Of a stretch of DNA of 64,000 nucleotides, positions 29,207 through 38,030 are shown one piece after another. Each line of letters starts with the position of its first letter. Position 1 is the first letter of the stretch. This stretch comes from Cognatundibacterium crateris. GTDB lineage: Bacteria; Pseudomonadota; Gammaproteobacteria; Burkholderiales; Burkholderiaceae_D. The stretch covers positions 1 through 64,000 of the forward strand of contig NZ_JAABOS010000007.1 of assembly GCF_010078235.1 (NCBI RefSeq), read 5' to 3'. The position numbers and the translations under genes were made by a program. The notes under the pieces are model-generated. The model was not told the DNA's origin and searched no databases. It saw only the letters and a list, made by a program, of their open reading frames with translations.

Positions 29207-29443
29207 GTGCTCAACATCATTTCTATTGCCTGGATTTACGTCGTTCTTCTGATGGCGATGACGGAGACTTCTATCGTCGCTGGCATCATGACCTTCATCA
29301 TGTACTGCGTTGTCCCCCTTTCTATCCTTTTATACCTGATGCGCTCATCACAACGCAAGCACACTAAGGCGCAAAGAATAGCTGCAATGCAGCAAAGAAT
29401 TTCTGCAGAGCACAAAAAAGATACCGAATTCCATTCTGAGTAA
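29207..29443 (+). CDS. Possible small membrane protein
   Basis: The protein has 78 residues if it starts at the GTG at 29207. Two hydrophobic segments (about 3-17 and 23-46) are followed by a charged C-terminal tail (SSQRKHTKAQRIAAMQQR). The start is uncertain because there is no clear ribosome-binding site for GTG. It is divergent from phaC and convergent with pgeF. I do not recognise a family. The ORF may be real because its hydrophobic, non-random composition is followed by a basic tail. Confidence 0.45.
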   Translation: MLNIISIAWIYVVLLMAMTETSIVAGIMTFIMYCVVPLSILLYLMRSSQRKHTKAQRIAAMQQRISAEHKKDTEFHSE

Positions 29444-29461
29444 CAACACCCCCTTGAGCAC

Positions 29462-30235
29462 TTAAACGATAGAAATAAAACTCCCCATACGCCCGGTCAC
29501 ACCATCGCGCCGGTAAGAATAAAAATTATCAGCGTCTTCAACCGTGCACCACTGCCCACCAGCAACCTGACTGACTCCACACCGTTCTAACTCCAGACGA
29601 GCAAGTGCATAGATATCTGCCAGATACTTGCGTTCAGCAGCGCTGGAAGAAATTTCATTGAAGCAATGTATAGCATGATCATTTTTAAAAGTAAATGTGT
29701 CAACCACCTCTTGACCCACCTCAAATGCACGGGGACCAATTGCAGGCCCCAGCCAGGCTGAAATATCGCCAGCACCTTTCTGCCGCATCGCAACAACGGT
29801 TTTTTCCAATATGCCACTTGCCAAGCCACGCCATCCCGCATGAGCCGCAGCAACGACCGTACCAGCCTTGTCGCAAAACAAGACTGGCAGACAATCCGCG
29901 GTCATAACAGCACAAACCTGACCCTTTGTCGTTGCAATGACCGCATCGGCCTGCATACCTGGCCGCAACAATTCCGCCTCAGCAACAATAATGCCATGAA
30001 CTTGTGATAGAAATATGACATCAGATGAAAAATGACCAGAAATACGTTTTCTGTTCTCAATCACATCGTGGAGCTGGTCACCAACATGGTCGCCCAGATT
30101 CAACCCGCCGCGGCCAACAGAGTCACCATAAACACCCTGACTGACACCACCATGCCGTGTCGTACTGAATGCCTTGATGTGAGCAGGCAATCCTGCCCAG
30201 TCAGGAATAATCTGATGATTGCGCAGGATATCCAT
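29462..30235 (-). CDS. pgeF: YfiH/PgeF-family protein (laccase-domain, purine nucleoside phosphorylase-like)
   Basis: The protein has 257 residues. The conserved metal-site Cys and His are in TADCLPVLF and AAHAGWRGLASGILEKTV, with SQVHG upstream, all signatures of the YfiH/YlmD family. The E. coli member edits cytosolic peptidoglycan precursors, and homologues act on purine nucleosides. The C-terminus ends YRRDGVTGRMGSFISIV. It starts 6 bases after the rluD stop, an arrangement common in proteobacteria. Confidence 0.9.
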   Translation of the reverse strand: MDILRNHQIIPDWAGLPAHIKAFSTTRHGGVSQGVYGDSVGRGGLNLGDHVGDQLHDVIENRKRISGHFSSDVIFLSQVHGIIVAEAELLRPGMQADAVIATTKGQVCAVMTADCLPVLFCDKAGTVVAAAHAGWRGLASGILEKTVVAMRQKGAGDISAWLGPAIGPRAFEVGQEVVDTFTFKNDHAIHCFNEISSSAAERKYLADIYALARLELERCGVSQVAGGQWCTVEDADNFYSYRRDGVTGRMGSFISIV

Positions 30236-30241
30236 ACTTTT

Positions 30242-31294
30242 TTACTCCGGCGCTGAGACACCAGCCTGCGTCAGTAACGCAGAGAAATCTTCAGCAATTT
30301 TGACTTGCCATTCACAGTTTTCTCCAGTGACAGGATGAATCAGACCCAGGCGACGAGCCTGCAATGCCTGCCTGGAAAAGAATCTGGCCAGATGCTGTTT
30401 GCCATACAAAGGATCACCAACCAGCGCAAAGCCCAGAGACTGCATATGAACCCGAATCTGATGCGTGCGTCCGGTCTCGAGCTGACATGCAACCAGACTG
30501 ACTGGAAACTTCTCCAGCATGCCAACGCCAATCCGCTGATAATGGGTAATGGCTGGTTTGGCGACGATGCTTTTTGAAACCGCCATCTTGATACGGTCAC
30601 GCGGGTGCCTCGCCATCGCGGCATCGACTGTGCCTGACAGATTCGGCGTACCCCATACCAGCGCATAGTATTCGCGCTTCACCGTGCGCTCTTGCAATTG
30701 ACGCACCAGATCAGTATGCGCGATGAGTGTTTTTGCGACTACCATCAAGCCTGAGGTATCTTTATCAAGTCGATGCACGATACCAGCGCGTGGCACACCT
30801 GCGAGTTGCGGCCAGCGATATAGCAAGGCATTGAGCAAAGTACCTGACCAATTCCCGGCGGCAGGATGTACCACCATTCCCGCCGGCTTGTTAATCACGA
30901 TCAGGGCATCGTCTTCGTACACCACATCCAGATCAATCGCTTCAGGTGAGTATGCGTGCTCGTCAGGAGCGGCTTGTGGATGAATGAGGATTTTTTCGTC
31001 GCCCAACATGGTCATCTTTGTTTTGCCTGGCTTTCCATCGACACTGACAAAACCCGACTCTATCCACTGCTGGATGCGACTTCTGGAATATTCAGGAACC
31101 AGTTTGGAGATGGTCTTGTCCAAGCGTTCGCCGCATGCATCTGAAGTCAGCTTGAGTTCTATCGTTTCAGCGACCGCATCCGGCTCAGCAGACAGTTCAT
31201 CATCATTTTCGAGCTCAATCGCCTCAATAAAAGAGGAATTAAGCGAAGAATCTGTCAAAATGACTGTCGTAGTTTGTTTCACATTTTTTGCCAT
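30242..31294 (-). CDS. rluD: 23S rRNA pseudouridine synthase RluD
   Basis: Makes the helix-69 pseudouridines (1911, 1915, 1917), 350 residues. An S4 domain (CGERLDKTISKLVPEYSRSRIQQWIESG) follows an acidic N-terminal extension of about 45 residues. The catalytic Asp is in HRLDKDTSGLMVVAKT. Neighbours bamD (divergent) and pgeF (downstream) match the usual rluD-pgeF/bamD arrangement. The start at 31294 is ATG-GCA-AAA-AAT. The acidic extension is longer than in E. coli RluD. Confidence 0.93.
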   Translation of the reverse strand: MAKNVKQTTTVILTDSSLNSSFIEAIELENDDELSAEPDAVAETIELKLTSDACGERLDKTISKLVPEYSRSRIQQWIESGFVSVDGKPGKTKMTMLGDEKILIHPQAAPDEHAYSPEAIDLDVVYEDDALIVINKPAGMVVHPAAGNWSGTLLNALLYRWPQLAGVPRAGIVHRLDKDTSGLMVVAKTLIAHTDLVRQLQERTVKREYYALVWGTPNLSGTVDAAMARHPRDRIKMAVSKSIVAKPAITHYQRIGVGMLEKFPVSLVACQLETGRTHQIRVHMQSLGFALVGDPLYGKQHLARFFSRQALQARRLGLIHPVTGENCEWQVKIAEDFSALLTQAGVSAPE

Positions 31295-31304
31295 CGGCTA
31301 TAAT
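31277..31304 (+). promoter_or_regulatory. Putative bamD promoter
   Basis: TATAAT (31299-31304) lies 21 bases before the bamD ATG, with a moderate -35-like TTTCAC (31277-31282) 16 bases upstream, inside the start of rluD. Extended -10 features are not evident. Confidence 0.45.
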
Positions 31305-31325
31305 CCGTAAATTGTTTTCCTGCTC

Positions 31326-32141
31326 ATGCACAAATTTATGCACATAAAATCTTTGAAAATGCTGGTTCTGGCGCTCGCCACATCGTTGGCTGTCAGTGGA
31401 TGCGGTACCTTGGGTGATAAGAGTGACGAGACCAAAACCTGGTCAGCAGCAAAATTATACGCTGAAGCCAAAGATGAAATGGCAAGTGGCTCGTATGAAA
31501 AAGCAATTCAGTACTTTGAAAAGCTGGAATCCCGCTTCCCTTTCGGTACTTACGCGCAGCAGGCACAGATGGATACTGCCTACGCCTATTACAAACAAGG
31601 CGATCAGGCTCAGGCATTAGCTGCGGTAGAGCGCTTTATCAAGCTGCACCCGAATCACGCCAATCTCGACTACATGTACTACCTGCGTGGCTTGATTACC
31701 TTCAACGATCAGTTAGGCTTACTGAATTTCCTGGCAAATCAGGACATCACAGAACGCGACCCTAAAGCTTCGCGCGACTCGTTTGATGCATTCAAACAGT
31801 TAGTCACGCAATTCCCGGACAGCAAATACACACCGGACGCCTTGTCGCGCATGAAGTATCTGGTCAATGCCCTCGCGCAGTATGACGTGCACGTTGCGCG
31901 CTACTACAACCGCCGTGGCGCCTATCTGGCTGCAGCAAACCGCGCTCAATCAGCTATTACTGAGTATCCGGACGCGCCTGCCATCGAGGAAGCGATGTTT
32001 ATTCTGGTGAAATCCTACGATTCTTTAGGCATGACGGACCTGCGTGACGATGCCAATCGTGTCTTCCTGAAGAACTTCCCACAAAGTGCCTACCTGACCG
32101 GTAATGCAAAAAACCGTGCGGCATGGTGGAAATTCTGGTAA
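31326..32141 (+). CDS. bamD: Outer-membrane assembly lipoprotein BamD
   Basis: TPR lipoprotein of the BAM complex that assembles beta-barrel proteins, 271 residues. The signal ends in lipobox AVSGC, with the lipidated Cys about residue 26. TPR units cover the rest, with SYEKAIQYFEKLESRFPFGTYA typical of BamD and LLNFLANQDITERDPKASRDSFDAFKQLV in the middle. Three in-frame ATGs (31326, 31338, 31359) are possible starts. It is divergent from rluD. Confidence 0.95.
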   Translation: MHKFMHIKSLKMLVLALATSLAVSGCGTLGDKSDETKTWSAAKLYAEAKDEMASGSYEKAIQYFEKLESRFPFGTYAQQAQMDTAYAYYKQGDQAQALAAVERFIKLHPNHANLDYMYYLRGLITFNDQLGLLNFLANQDITERDPKASRDSFDAFKQLVTQFPDSKYTPDALSRMKYLVNALAQYDVHVARYYNRRGAYLAAANRAQSAITEYPDAPAIEEAMFILVKSYDSLGMTDLRDDANRVFLKNFPQSAYLTGNAKNRAAWWKFW

Positions 32142-32162
32142 TTCAGCACCAGGTAAGCAAAT

Positions 32163-32194
32163 AAAAACGGCCAGCGACACAGCTGGCCGTTTTT
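32163..32194. terminator. Bidirectional terminator between bamD and yaaA
   Basis: ACGGCCAGC (32167-32175), 6-base loop, GCTGGCCGT (32182-32190), with A and T runs on either side. It serves convergent bamD and yaaA. Confidence 0.92.
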
Positions 32195-32234
32195 ATTTCA
32201 GTACCGGACCAGGTGACTTGACCGTCCTGACAGC

Positions 32235-33011
32235 TTACTCATCGCGCTTACGCCGGAACAGCAGGCGCGATGGCGTAGACTCTTCCTCAATAAAACGATA
32301 GCCGTCCAGATCAAAGCCGCGTAAAGCGATAGCATCCTGAATGCCATGTTCAATGCAATAGCGCGCCATCAAACCACGAGCACGCTTGGCGAAAAAAGAA
32401 ATCACTTTATACTGCCCCGACTTCCAGTCCTGAAACACTGGCGTCAGCACCTCTGCCTGTAAAGCCTTATTTTTTATCACTTTAAAATACTCTTCAGACG
32501 CGAGATTAAGCACCGTCTTTAGCTTGAGTTGCGACAGCTGAAGATTGATCTGCTGACTGACACGATCACCCCAGAACGCATACAGATTCCGGCCACGCAG
32601 ATTCTGCAGAGCAGTCCCCATTTCCAAGCGATATGGCTGCAATGCATCGAAAGGCCTTAACACGCCATACAAGCCGGATAAGATTCGAACATGCGACTGC
32701 AGATAATCCATGCTCTTTAAAGGCAAGGTGGAGGCAGATAAACCATCATACACATCGCCATTAAATGCAAACGCAGCCTGCTTGATACGCTCCCGATCTG
32801 GCTGCGCCTGCCAGTCACGGAAGCGTTGCACATTCAACTCTGCCAGCGCCGGGGAAATCGCCATCAACTGCTGCAACTCCAAAGCCGACACTTCACGCAT
32901 ACGATCAATCAACATTCCGGCCTGATCCAGTAATACCGGCTCAGTCATCGTTACGACAGGTGCTTTTTTTTCGAAGTCCAGACTCTTTGCAGGCGATAAT
33001 ACGATCAACAT
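32235..33011 (-). CDS. yaaA: YaaA-family peroxide-stress protein
   Basis: UPF0246/DUF328 protein, 258 residues. In E. coli, YaaA limits unincorporated iron and DNA damage during peroxide stress. Family landmarks are LSPAKSLDFEK at the start, AAFAFNGDVYDGL, the central HVRILSGLYGVLRPFD, and KRARGLMARYCIEHG. The start is the ATG at 33011 (MLIVLSPAKS). The open frame to 33119 has no family resemblance and would cover the divergent PIN gene. Confidence 0.9.
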   Translation of the reverse strand: MLIVLSPAKSLDFEKKAPVVTMTEPVLLDQAGMLIDRMREVSALELQQLMAISPALAELNVQRFRDWQAQPDRERIKQAAFAFNGDVYDGLSASTLPLKSMDYLQSHVRILSGLYGVLRPFDALQPYRLEMGTALQNLRGRNLYAFWGDRVSQQINLQLSQLKLKTVLNLASEEYFKVIKNKALQAEVLTPVFQDWKSGQYKVISFFAKRARGLMARYCIEHGIQDAIALRGFDLDGYRFIEEESTPSRLLFRRKRDE

Positions 33012-33032
33012 AAATTTTATTGAATTAAGAAA

Positions 33033-33488
33033 ATGAGCGACATAATACCTAAGCGCATCGTAATTGACACCAACGTCTGTCTGGACCTGTTTGTATTTCG
33101 CGATCCACGCTGGCAACATTTGCTGGATGATTTGGCGTCACACAGGGTACAGGCGATTGCAAAGCAAGAATGCAAGGACGAATGGCTGGCGGTATTGCGC
33201 TACCCCCATTTACCGATCACCGATGAAACGCGCGCATCCGTCCATGCAGCATTTGACCACCACATCCACATCATTGAAGCAGATAGTGCACCACTGATCA
33301 CACTGCCGGTCTGCAAGGATAAAGATGACCAGAAATTTCTCGAATCGGCGCGCGACGGCGCTGCAGGAATTCTGATCACCAAAGACAAAGCATTACTTAA
33401 ATTAGCCAAACGCATACGCAAAATGGGGCTGTTTTCTATCGAAACTCCCGAGCAATATCTGCAAAGTCGGTTGGAAAATCTCAACTGA
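33033..33488 (+). CDS. PIN-domain protein (COG1569-like putative nuclease)
   Basis: The protein has 151 residues. PIN-fold acidic residues are in RIVIDTNVCLDLF (Asp12), the central CKDKDDQKFLESA block, and LITKDKALLKL. These are the expected catalytic positions of PIN ribonucleases, which often act as toxins. No antitoxin-like small gene lies upstream or downstream, so it appears to be an orphan. It starts 21 bases from the divergent yaaA start, so regulatory elements must overlap coding sequence. Confidence 0.8.
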   Translation: MSDIIPKRIVIDTNVCLDLFVFRDPRWQHLLDDLASHRVQAIAKQECKDEWLAVLRYPHLPITDETRASVHAAFDHHIHIIEADSAPLITLPVCKDKDDQKFLESARDGAAGILITKDKALLKLAKRIRKMGLFSIETPEQYLQSRLENLN

Positions 33489-33745
33489 ACTGTATTTATT
33501 CAACAAAAGCACGATAATTTTTGTTGCTGTAGGTTACTCTGTCATAAACTCCTGCTACTATGATGTGGAGATTATTTTGCTTGAACGCCATGCTTATTGA
33601 ATTCGATAAGGACTAATAATGACTCCAACCCAATACAAGATCATGGCGACCTCAGTTTGCTTTCCTTTTGCCAGAAATTAATACCAGCCCATGATATTTG
33701 TGGAAAAATTGCACAAAAGTCACAGCGATTATGGAGAATAAATAA

Positions 33746-34513
33746 ATGACCGACTCAGCAGACGATCTGGAAGCCCTATTTGAAGAAATGGCGAACCAGC
33801 GCCAGGACAGCGACGCCGCTCCGGCTGCATCAGTTGCCCCGCAGGAAGAAGAATCCGCCGCACCAGCCACACTGCAAGTCAGCGAACAGCCTGCCAAGTT
33901 AAATTTGCGCAGTTCTGAAGAGGATGCCAGCCGCCCTATGTTTGACCGGCTGGGCAATGTGGTCAGAATGCTACATGACTCCATGCGACAACTGGGTTAC
34001 GACCGCTCATTATCTGACGTAGCCATCCAGGTAGCTGATGCCCAGGATCGCCTTGAATATGTGGCGACACTGACCGAGCAGGCAGCAAACAAAGTGCTCA
34101 ATGCAACTGACCTTGGCATGCCGGAACAGGATGAGCTGGCTAAGAAGGCCAAATCCATGGATAAGCGCTGGACTGATCTGTTCGAAGGAAAAATGAGTGT
34201 AGAAGAGTTCAAGAGTCTGGCATCCGATTCTAAAGAATTCGCCAACACCGTCCTTGCTTCAACTGATGCAGAAAAAGCGCGCCTGCTCGATATCATGATG
34301 GCGCAGGACTTCCAGGATCTGACTGGTCAGCTGATCAAAAAAGTGGTTGCCATTAACAAAGCGGTCGAACGTGAACTGGCGCAGATTCTGCTCGACAACG
34401 CACCTTCTGACCTGAAAGAGAAAGCCGTTGAATTGATGGAGGGACCATCTGTTCCTAACGCAGCACTGGAACAGGATGACGTCGACAATCTTCTTGATAG
34501 CCTGGGATTCTAA
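33746..34513 (+). CDS. cheZ: CheY-P phosphatase CheZ
   Basis: The protein has 255 residues. The catalytic D-x-x-x-Q is in MMAQDFQDLTGQLIKK (Asp191, Gln195), equivalent to E. coli D143/Q147. The C-terminal CheY-binding helix ends DDVDNLLDSLGF. The first ~60 residues are an Ala/Glu/Pro-rich extension not seen in E. coli. The stop overlaps the start of the downstream cheA-like gene (TAATG), so the two are coupled. It lies about 16 kb from the main chemotaxis operon, which has no classical cheZ. Confidence 0.92.
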   Translation: MTDSADDLEALFEEMANQRQDSDAAPAASVAPQEEESAAPATLQVSEQPAKLNLRSSEEDASRPMFDRLGNVVRMLHDSMRQLGYDRSLSDVAIQVADAQDRLEYVATLTEQAANKVLNATDLGMPEQDELAKKAKSMDKRWTDLFEGKMSVEEFKSLASDSKEFANTVLASTDAEKARLLDIMMAQDFQDLTGQLIKKVVAINKAVERELAQILLDNAPSDLKEKAVELMEGPSVPNAALEQDDVDNLLDSLGF

Positions 34514-36372
34514 TGGATGACATGCTCAAAGAATTTGTTGTTGAGGCGCTCGACCTCGCAACAAATGTAGAAGAACATCTGCTTTCACTCGAGCGTAATC
34601 CCGGCGACATGAACACACTGAATGCAGTGTTCCGTTCATTCCACACCATCAAAGGTGGCGCTGGATTCATGAACCTGACCGCGATGGTATCCGCCTGCCA
34701 TCTGACTGAAAATCTGTTTGACGCTCTGCGTACCGGGCAGGCAGCAGTTACGCCAGAAGCGATTGAAGCTGCGCTGGAAGCCAGCGGCTTCGTGGCAGAT
34801 CAGCTCACAGCACTGAATAATGGCACCCCGCCGGAACAGCTTTCAACCATGCCCAAGGCTTTGGAAAAAATGCTGACCGATGCCATAGAAGGTGGTGCGA
34901 ACAGCAAAAAGGCCGAGCCTGCCAAGCCAGCAGCAGTACCAGTTGCGGCAGCCGCCCCGGCAGCAGTGGCATCAGCGCCAGCAAGCTCTTCAGCGGCTGC
35001 CAGTGCGAATGGTGAACCAGACTGGGATTCTTACTACCGTGCTGTGACACCGCCTGGCACCCTGCCGGAAGCCGCCGCCGTGCCAGTTGCTGCAAGCGAG
35101 ACAGCTGCACCACCCGCTTCCATTAAAGAAGAAGCCGAGGCGATCAAAACTTCGCTGTCGGCAGCAGACATCAAGCAAAACGCACCGGCAAAAGAAGAAA
35201 GCATCCGTATTGATGCGGTCAAGCTGAACGTCTTGCTTGAAGTCGCCGGTGAATCAGTACAGGCTGCGAATCAGGCTGCCGTATTGTTGGAAAAATTAGC
35301 GCAGTTTAAATTTGATGGTCAGGCAGCACCGATCATGTCGGCGCTGACCGAGACGCTGACACGCGCTTCGCGCTACTCAACCGAGTTACAACGCGCAACG
35401 CTGGCCACGCGCATGCAGCCAGTTGGACGTCTGTTCCAGAAGTTCCCACGCCTGGTGCGTGAACTGGCGCGTGACTTGGGTAAAGATGTAGACCTGAACA
35501 TCACGGGTGCCGAAACCGAAGTTGATCGTGTCGTGGTCGACAGCTTGTATGATCCGCTGGTGCATATGCTGCGTAATGCGTTGGATCACGGTATCGAGAC
35601 CTCAGAAGAACGTCTGCGCGCCAACAAATCGCCACGCGCTACGATCTCCCTGAAAGCCTGGCAAGAAGCCAGCAGCGTCATGATAGAAGTATCTGACGAT
35701 GGCAAAGGGATGGATGCGCAGCGCTTGCGTGAAAAGGCGATCTCCAAAGGTCTCATCAATTCTCACGATGCGCGCACTGACGATGAAGCCTTTCAGCTGG
35801 TCTTCCTGCCAGGTTTCTCCACCAAGGAAGTCGCTTCCAGCGTTTCCGGGCGCGGCGTGGGCATGGACGTGGTCAAGACTGCAGTTGAACGGCATCGTGG
35901 TGCAATCCGGATTTCTTCCGAGCTGGGTAAAGGCACCACCTTCCTGATCCGCCTGCCAATTGAATTGTCTATCGTTCCTACCATGCTGGTCAGAACAGAT
36001 GGCGCATCGCTGGCCTTGCCGATGGCAACGGTACAGCGTGTGGTCGAGCTGCCTGAGACCTTTGAGAGCGTAGGCGGACAACCGGTATTGCGCGATCTGG
36101 GACGTCCATTGCCAGTCAAATCGCTGGGACGGATACTGGGTTACACCCCATCGTCAGAACGGGTTGGTATCGTCATCGCCGCACCAAATCCTTACATCCT
36201 GAGTGTGGATGCGGTGGATGGCACAGCGGATCTGGTGATTAAACCTTTGACCTGTATTTCCACACCAGGCATTACCGGAACTGCACGCTCGGCCGAAGGC
36301 GAACTGGTACTCGTGATCAGCCTGTCCTTCCTGATCGATGGTTGCAAAGTACGCGAAATGATGACTGCCTGA
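34513..36372 (+). CDS. CheA-like histidine kinase lacking a P2 domain
   Basis: The protein has 619 residues. The order is an N-terminal HPt domain with phospho-His44 in RSFHTIKGGAGF, a long Ala/Pro-rich linker (about 128-230) without a CheY-binding P2 domain, a dimerisation region, a HATPase (N box HMLRNALDHGIE, G1 SDDGKGMD, F box FLPGFST, G2 GRGVGMDVV), and a C-terminal CheW-like P5 domain. It starts by overlapping the cheZ stop. It should be soluble and may serve an accessory signalling array. No cheW or receptor is adjacent here. Confidence 0.9.
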   Translation: MDDMLKEFVVEALDLATNVEEHLLSLERNPGDMNTLNAVFRSFHTIKGGAGFMNLTAMVSACHLTENLFDALRTGQAAVTPEAIEAALEASGFVADQLTALNNGTPPEQLSTMPKALEKMLTDAIEGGANSKKAEPAKPAAVPVAAAAPAAVASAPASSSAAASANGEPDWDSYYRAVTPPGTLPEAAAVPVAASETAAPPASIKEEAEAIKTSLSAADIKQNAPAKEESIRIDAVKLNVLLEVAGESVQAANQAAVLLEKLAQFKFDGQAAPIMSALTETLTRASRYSTELQRATLATRMQPVGRLFQKFPRLVRELARDLGKDVDLNITGAETEVDRVVVDSLYDPLVHMLRNALDHGIETSEERLRANKSPRATISLKAWQEASSVMIEVSDDGKGMDAQRLREKAISKGLINSHDARTDDEAFQLVFLPGFSTKEVASSVSGRGVGMDVVKTAVERHRGAIRISSELGKGTTFLIRLPIELSIVPTMLVRTDGASLALPMATVQRVVELPETFESVGGQPVLRDLGRPLPVKSLGRILGYTPSSERVGIVIAAPNPYILSVDAVDGTADLVIKPLTCISTPGITGTARSAEGELVLVISLSFLIDGCKVREMMTA

Positions 36373-36402
36373 TTTATCTGTCAGCGACATCAGCCTGCTC
36401 CA

Positions 36403-36428
36403 GCCCCCTGCTCAGCCAGGGGGCTTTT
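36403..36428 (+). terminator. Terminator after the cheZ-cheA pair
   Basis: GCCCCCTG (36403-36410), loop CTCAGC, CAGGGGGC (36417-36424), followed by TTTT. Confidence 0.85.
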
Positions 36429-36500
36429 CATTTCAGGTGAACGCCAGCCAGTTTTTTCTGAGTCTGTCACAATACGCGCTTCACTTCTGCACCAGCCACT

Positions 36501-37994
36501 ATGAGCGCACTCCACCCAAATCAAATGACCCCACTCAGCGAACAATTACAAGACAGTCAGTTCTCGCAACTGGGCGATGCTTTTTTCACGCGGCTACAGG
36601 CAACGCCACTATCCCGCCCCTACTACATCGCGCATAGCAGCCGACTGGCGCAGGAATTGGGTATCACAGAAGAGCTGATGCGAGCTGAAGAAAGCATCAC
36701 CCTGCTCTCCGGTAATCAGACACCGGTACAGGTGCAGCCACTGGCCGCCGTGTATTCCGGGCATCAGTTCGGGGTCTGGGCCGGACAACTAGGCGATGGC
36801 CGCGCCATCCTGCTGGGAGCCTTACCTGACGGCGCAGGACAAGAAACAGAAATTCAGCTGAAAGGGGCTGGACTAACACCCTACTCGCGCTCAGGCGATG
36901 GACGCGCCGTGTTACGTTCTTCAATACGTGAATTTTTATGTTCAGAAGCGATGGCAGCATTAGGCATCCCGACTTCACGCGCACTCTGCCTCACAGGTTC
37001 AGCACAAATGGTCTATCGCGAAACGCCAGAAACCAGTGCTGTCGTCACGCGCACCGCAAGCAGCTTTATACGGTTTGGCTCATTTGAACATTTTTATTAC
37101 CAACGCAGATTTGAAGAGCTGCGACAACTGGCCGACTTCGTCATTCAGCGCTATTTCCCTGCCTGCCTGCAGCATGAGAACCCGTATCAGGCATTGTTAA
37201 CACAAGTATGCGAGCGCACTGCTGAAATGATCGCCCACTGGCAGGCAGTCGGCTTTATGCATGGCGTGATGAATACCGACAATATGTCGATACTGGGTCT
37301 GACGCTCGATTACGGGCCCTTCGGATTCATGGAAGCCTTTGATGAAAACCATATTTGCAACCATACCGACCAACAGGGCCGCTATTCCTATCGCAATCAG
37401 CCCAGCATAGGCAATTGGAATGTGTACGCGTTGGGTCAGGCTTTACTGCCGCTGATAGGCTCGGTTGAGCAGACCGAGCAAGCCCTCAGCAGCTACCGCT
37501 CAAGCTTTGAGCAACACTGGGCCAGACTGAGCAACGCCAAGTTCGGACTGGCATCCAGCCAACCCGAGGACAAAGTCCTGATTGACGACTTCTTCCAGTT
37601 ATTGCAGGCTAATCATGCCGATATGACCAATAGCTTCAGGGCACTGAGCTACCTGAATCAGCAAGCCAGCGAAGCCGATCACAGCTTGAGTGATCTGTTC
37701 ATAGACCGCGCCGGACTGGCACTTTGGCTGCAACGCTATCGCCAGCGCCTGGCTGCGGAAACACGGCCAGACACTGCAAGGAAAACTGCTATGCTCGCGA
37801 CTAACCCAAAGTATGTGCTACGTAATTACCTGGCACAACAAGCGATAGAACGGGCGCAACAAGGGGATTTCTCAGAAATCCAACGCCTGATGCAGGTATT
37901 GCAAACGCCATTTGAAGAGCAGCCTGAGCATGAACACTATGCCGCCCTGCCGCCGGACTGGGCGGCAGACCTGGAAGTCAGTTGCTCATCCTGA
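36501..37994 (+). CDS. selO: Protein adenylyltransferase SelO
   Basis: Pseudokinase-fold AMPylase (YdiU/UPF0061), 497 residues, a Cys-terminal homologue (ends EVSCSS). The glycine-rich block QLKGAGLTPYSRSGDGRAVLRSSIREFL and the catalytic HGVMNTDNMSILG plus DYGPFGFMEAFD are intact. In E. coli and mitochondria, SelO transfers AMP to redox proteins during oxidative stress. The downstream msrB gene is 36 bases away, consistent with a redox-repair role. Confidence 0.93.
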   Translation: MSALHPNQMTPLSEQLQDSQFSQLGDAFFTRLQATPLSRPYYIAHSSRLAQELGITEELMRAEESITLLSGNQTPVQVQPLAAVYSGHQFGVWAGQLGDGRAILLGALPDGAGQETEIQLKGAGLTPYSRSGDGRAVLRSSIREFLCSEAMAALGIPTSRALCLTGSAQMVYRETPETSAVVTRTASSFIRFGSFEHFYYQRRFEELRQLADFVIQRYFPACLQHENPYQALLTQVCERTAEMIAHWQAVGFMHGVMNTDNMSILGLTLDYGPFGFMEAFDENHICNHTDQQGRYSYRNQPSIGNWNVYALGQALLPLIGSVEQTEQALSSYRSSFEQHWARLSNAKFGLASSQPEDKVLIDDFFQLLQANHADMTNSFRALSYLNQQASEADHSLSDLFIDRAGLALWLQRYRQRLAAETRPDTARKTAMLATNPKYVLRNYLAQQAIERAQQGDFSEIQRLMQVLQTPFEEQPEHEHYAALPPDWAADLEVSCSS

Positions 37995-38030
37995 ATCGAA
38001 TGCCTGAACCAAATAACAAGGAGGACTACG

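Noticed and set aside
33581-33609. FliA-like sequence (TGAA, then TTCGATAA) upstream of cheZ
   Set aside because: The -35 matches poorly compared with the two strong sites upstream of flhDC. Too weak to annotate.
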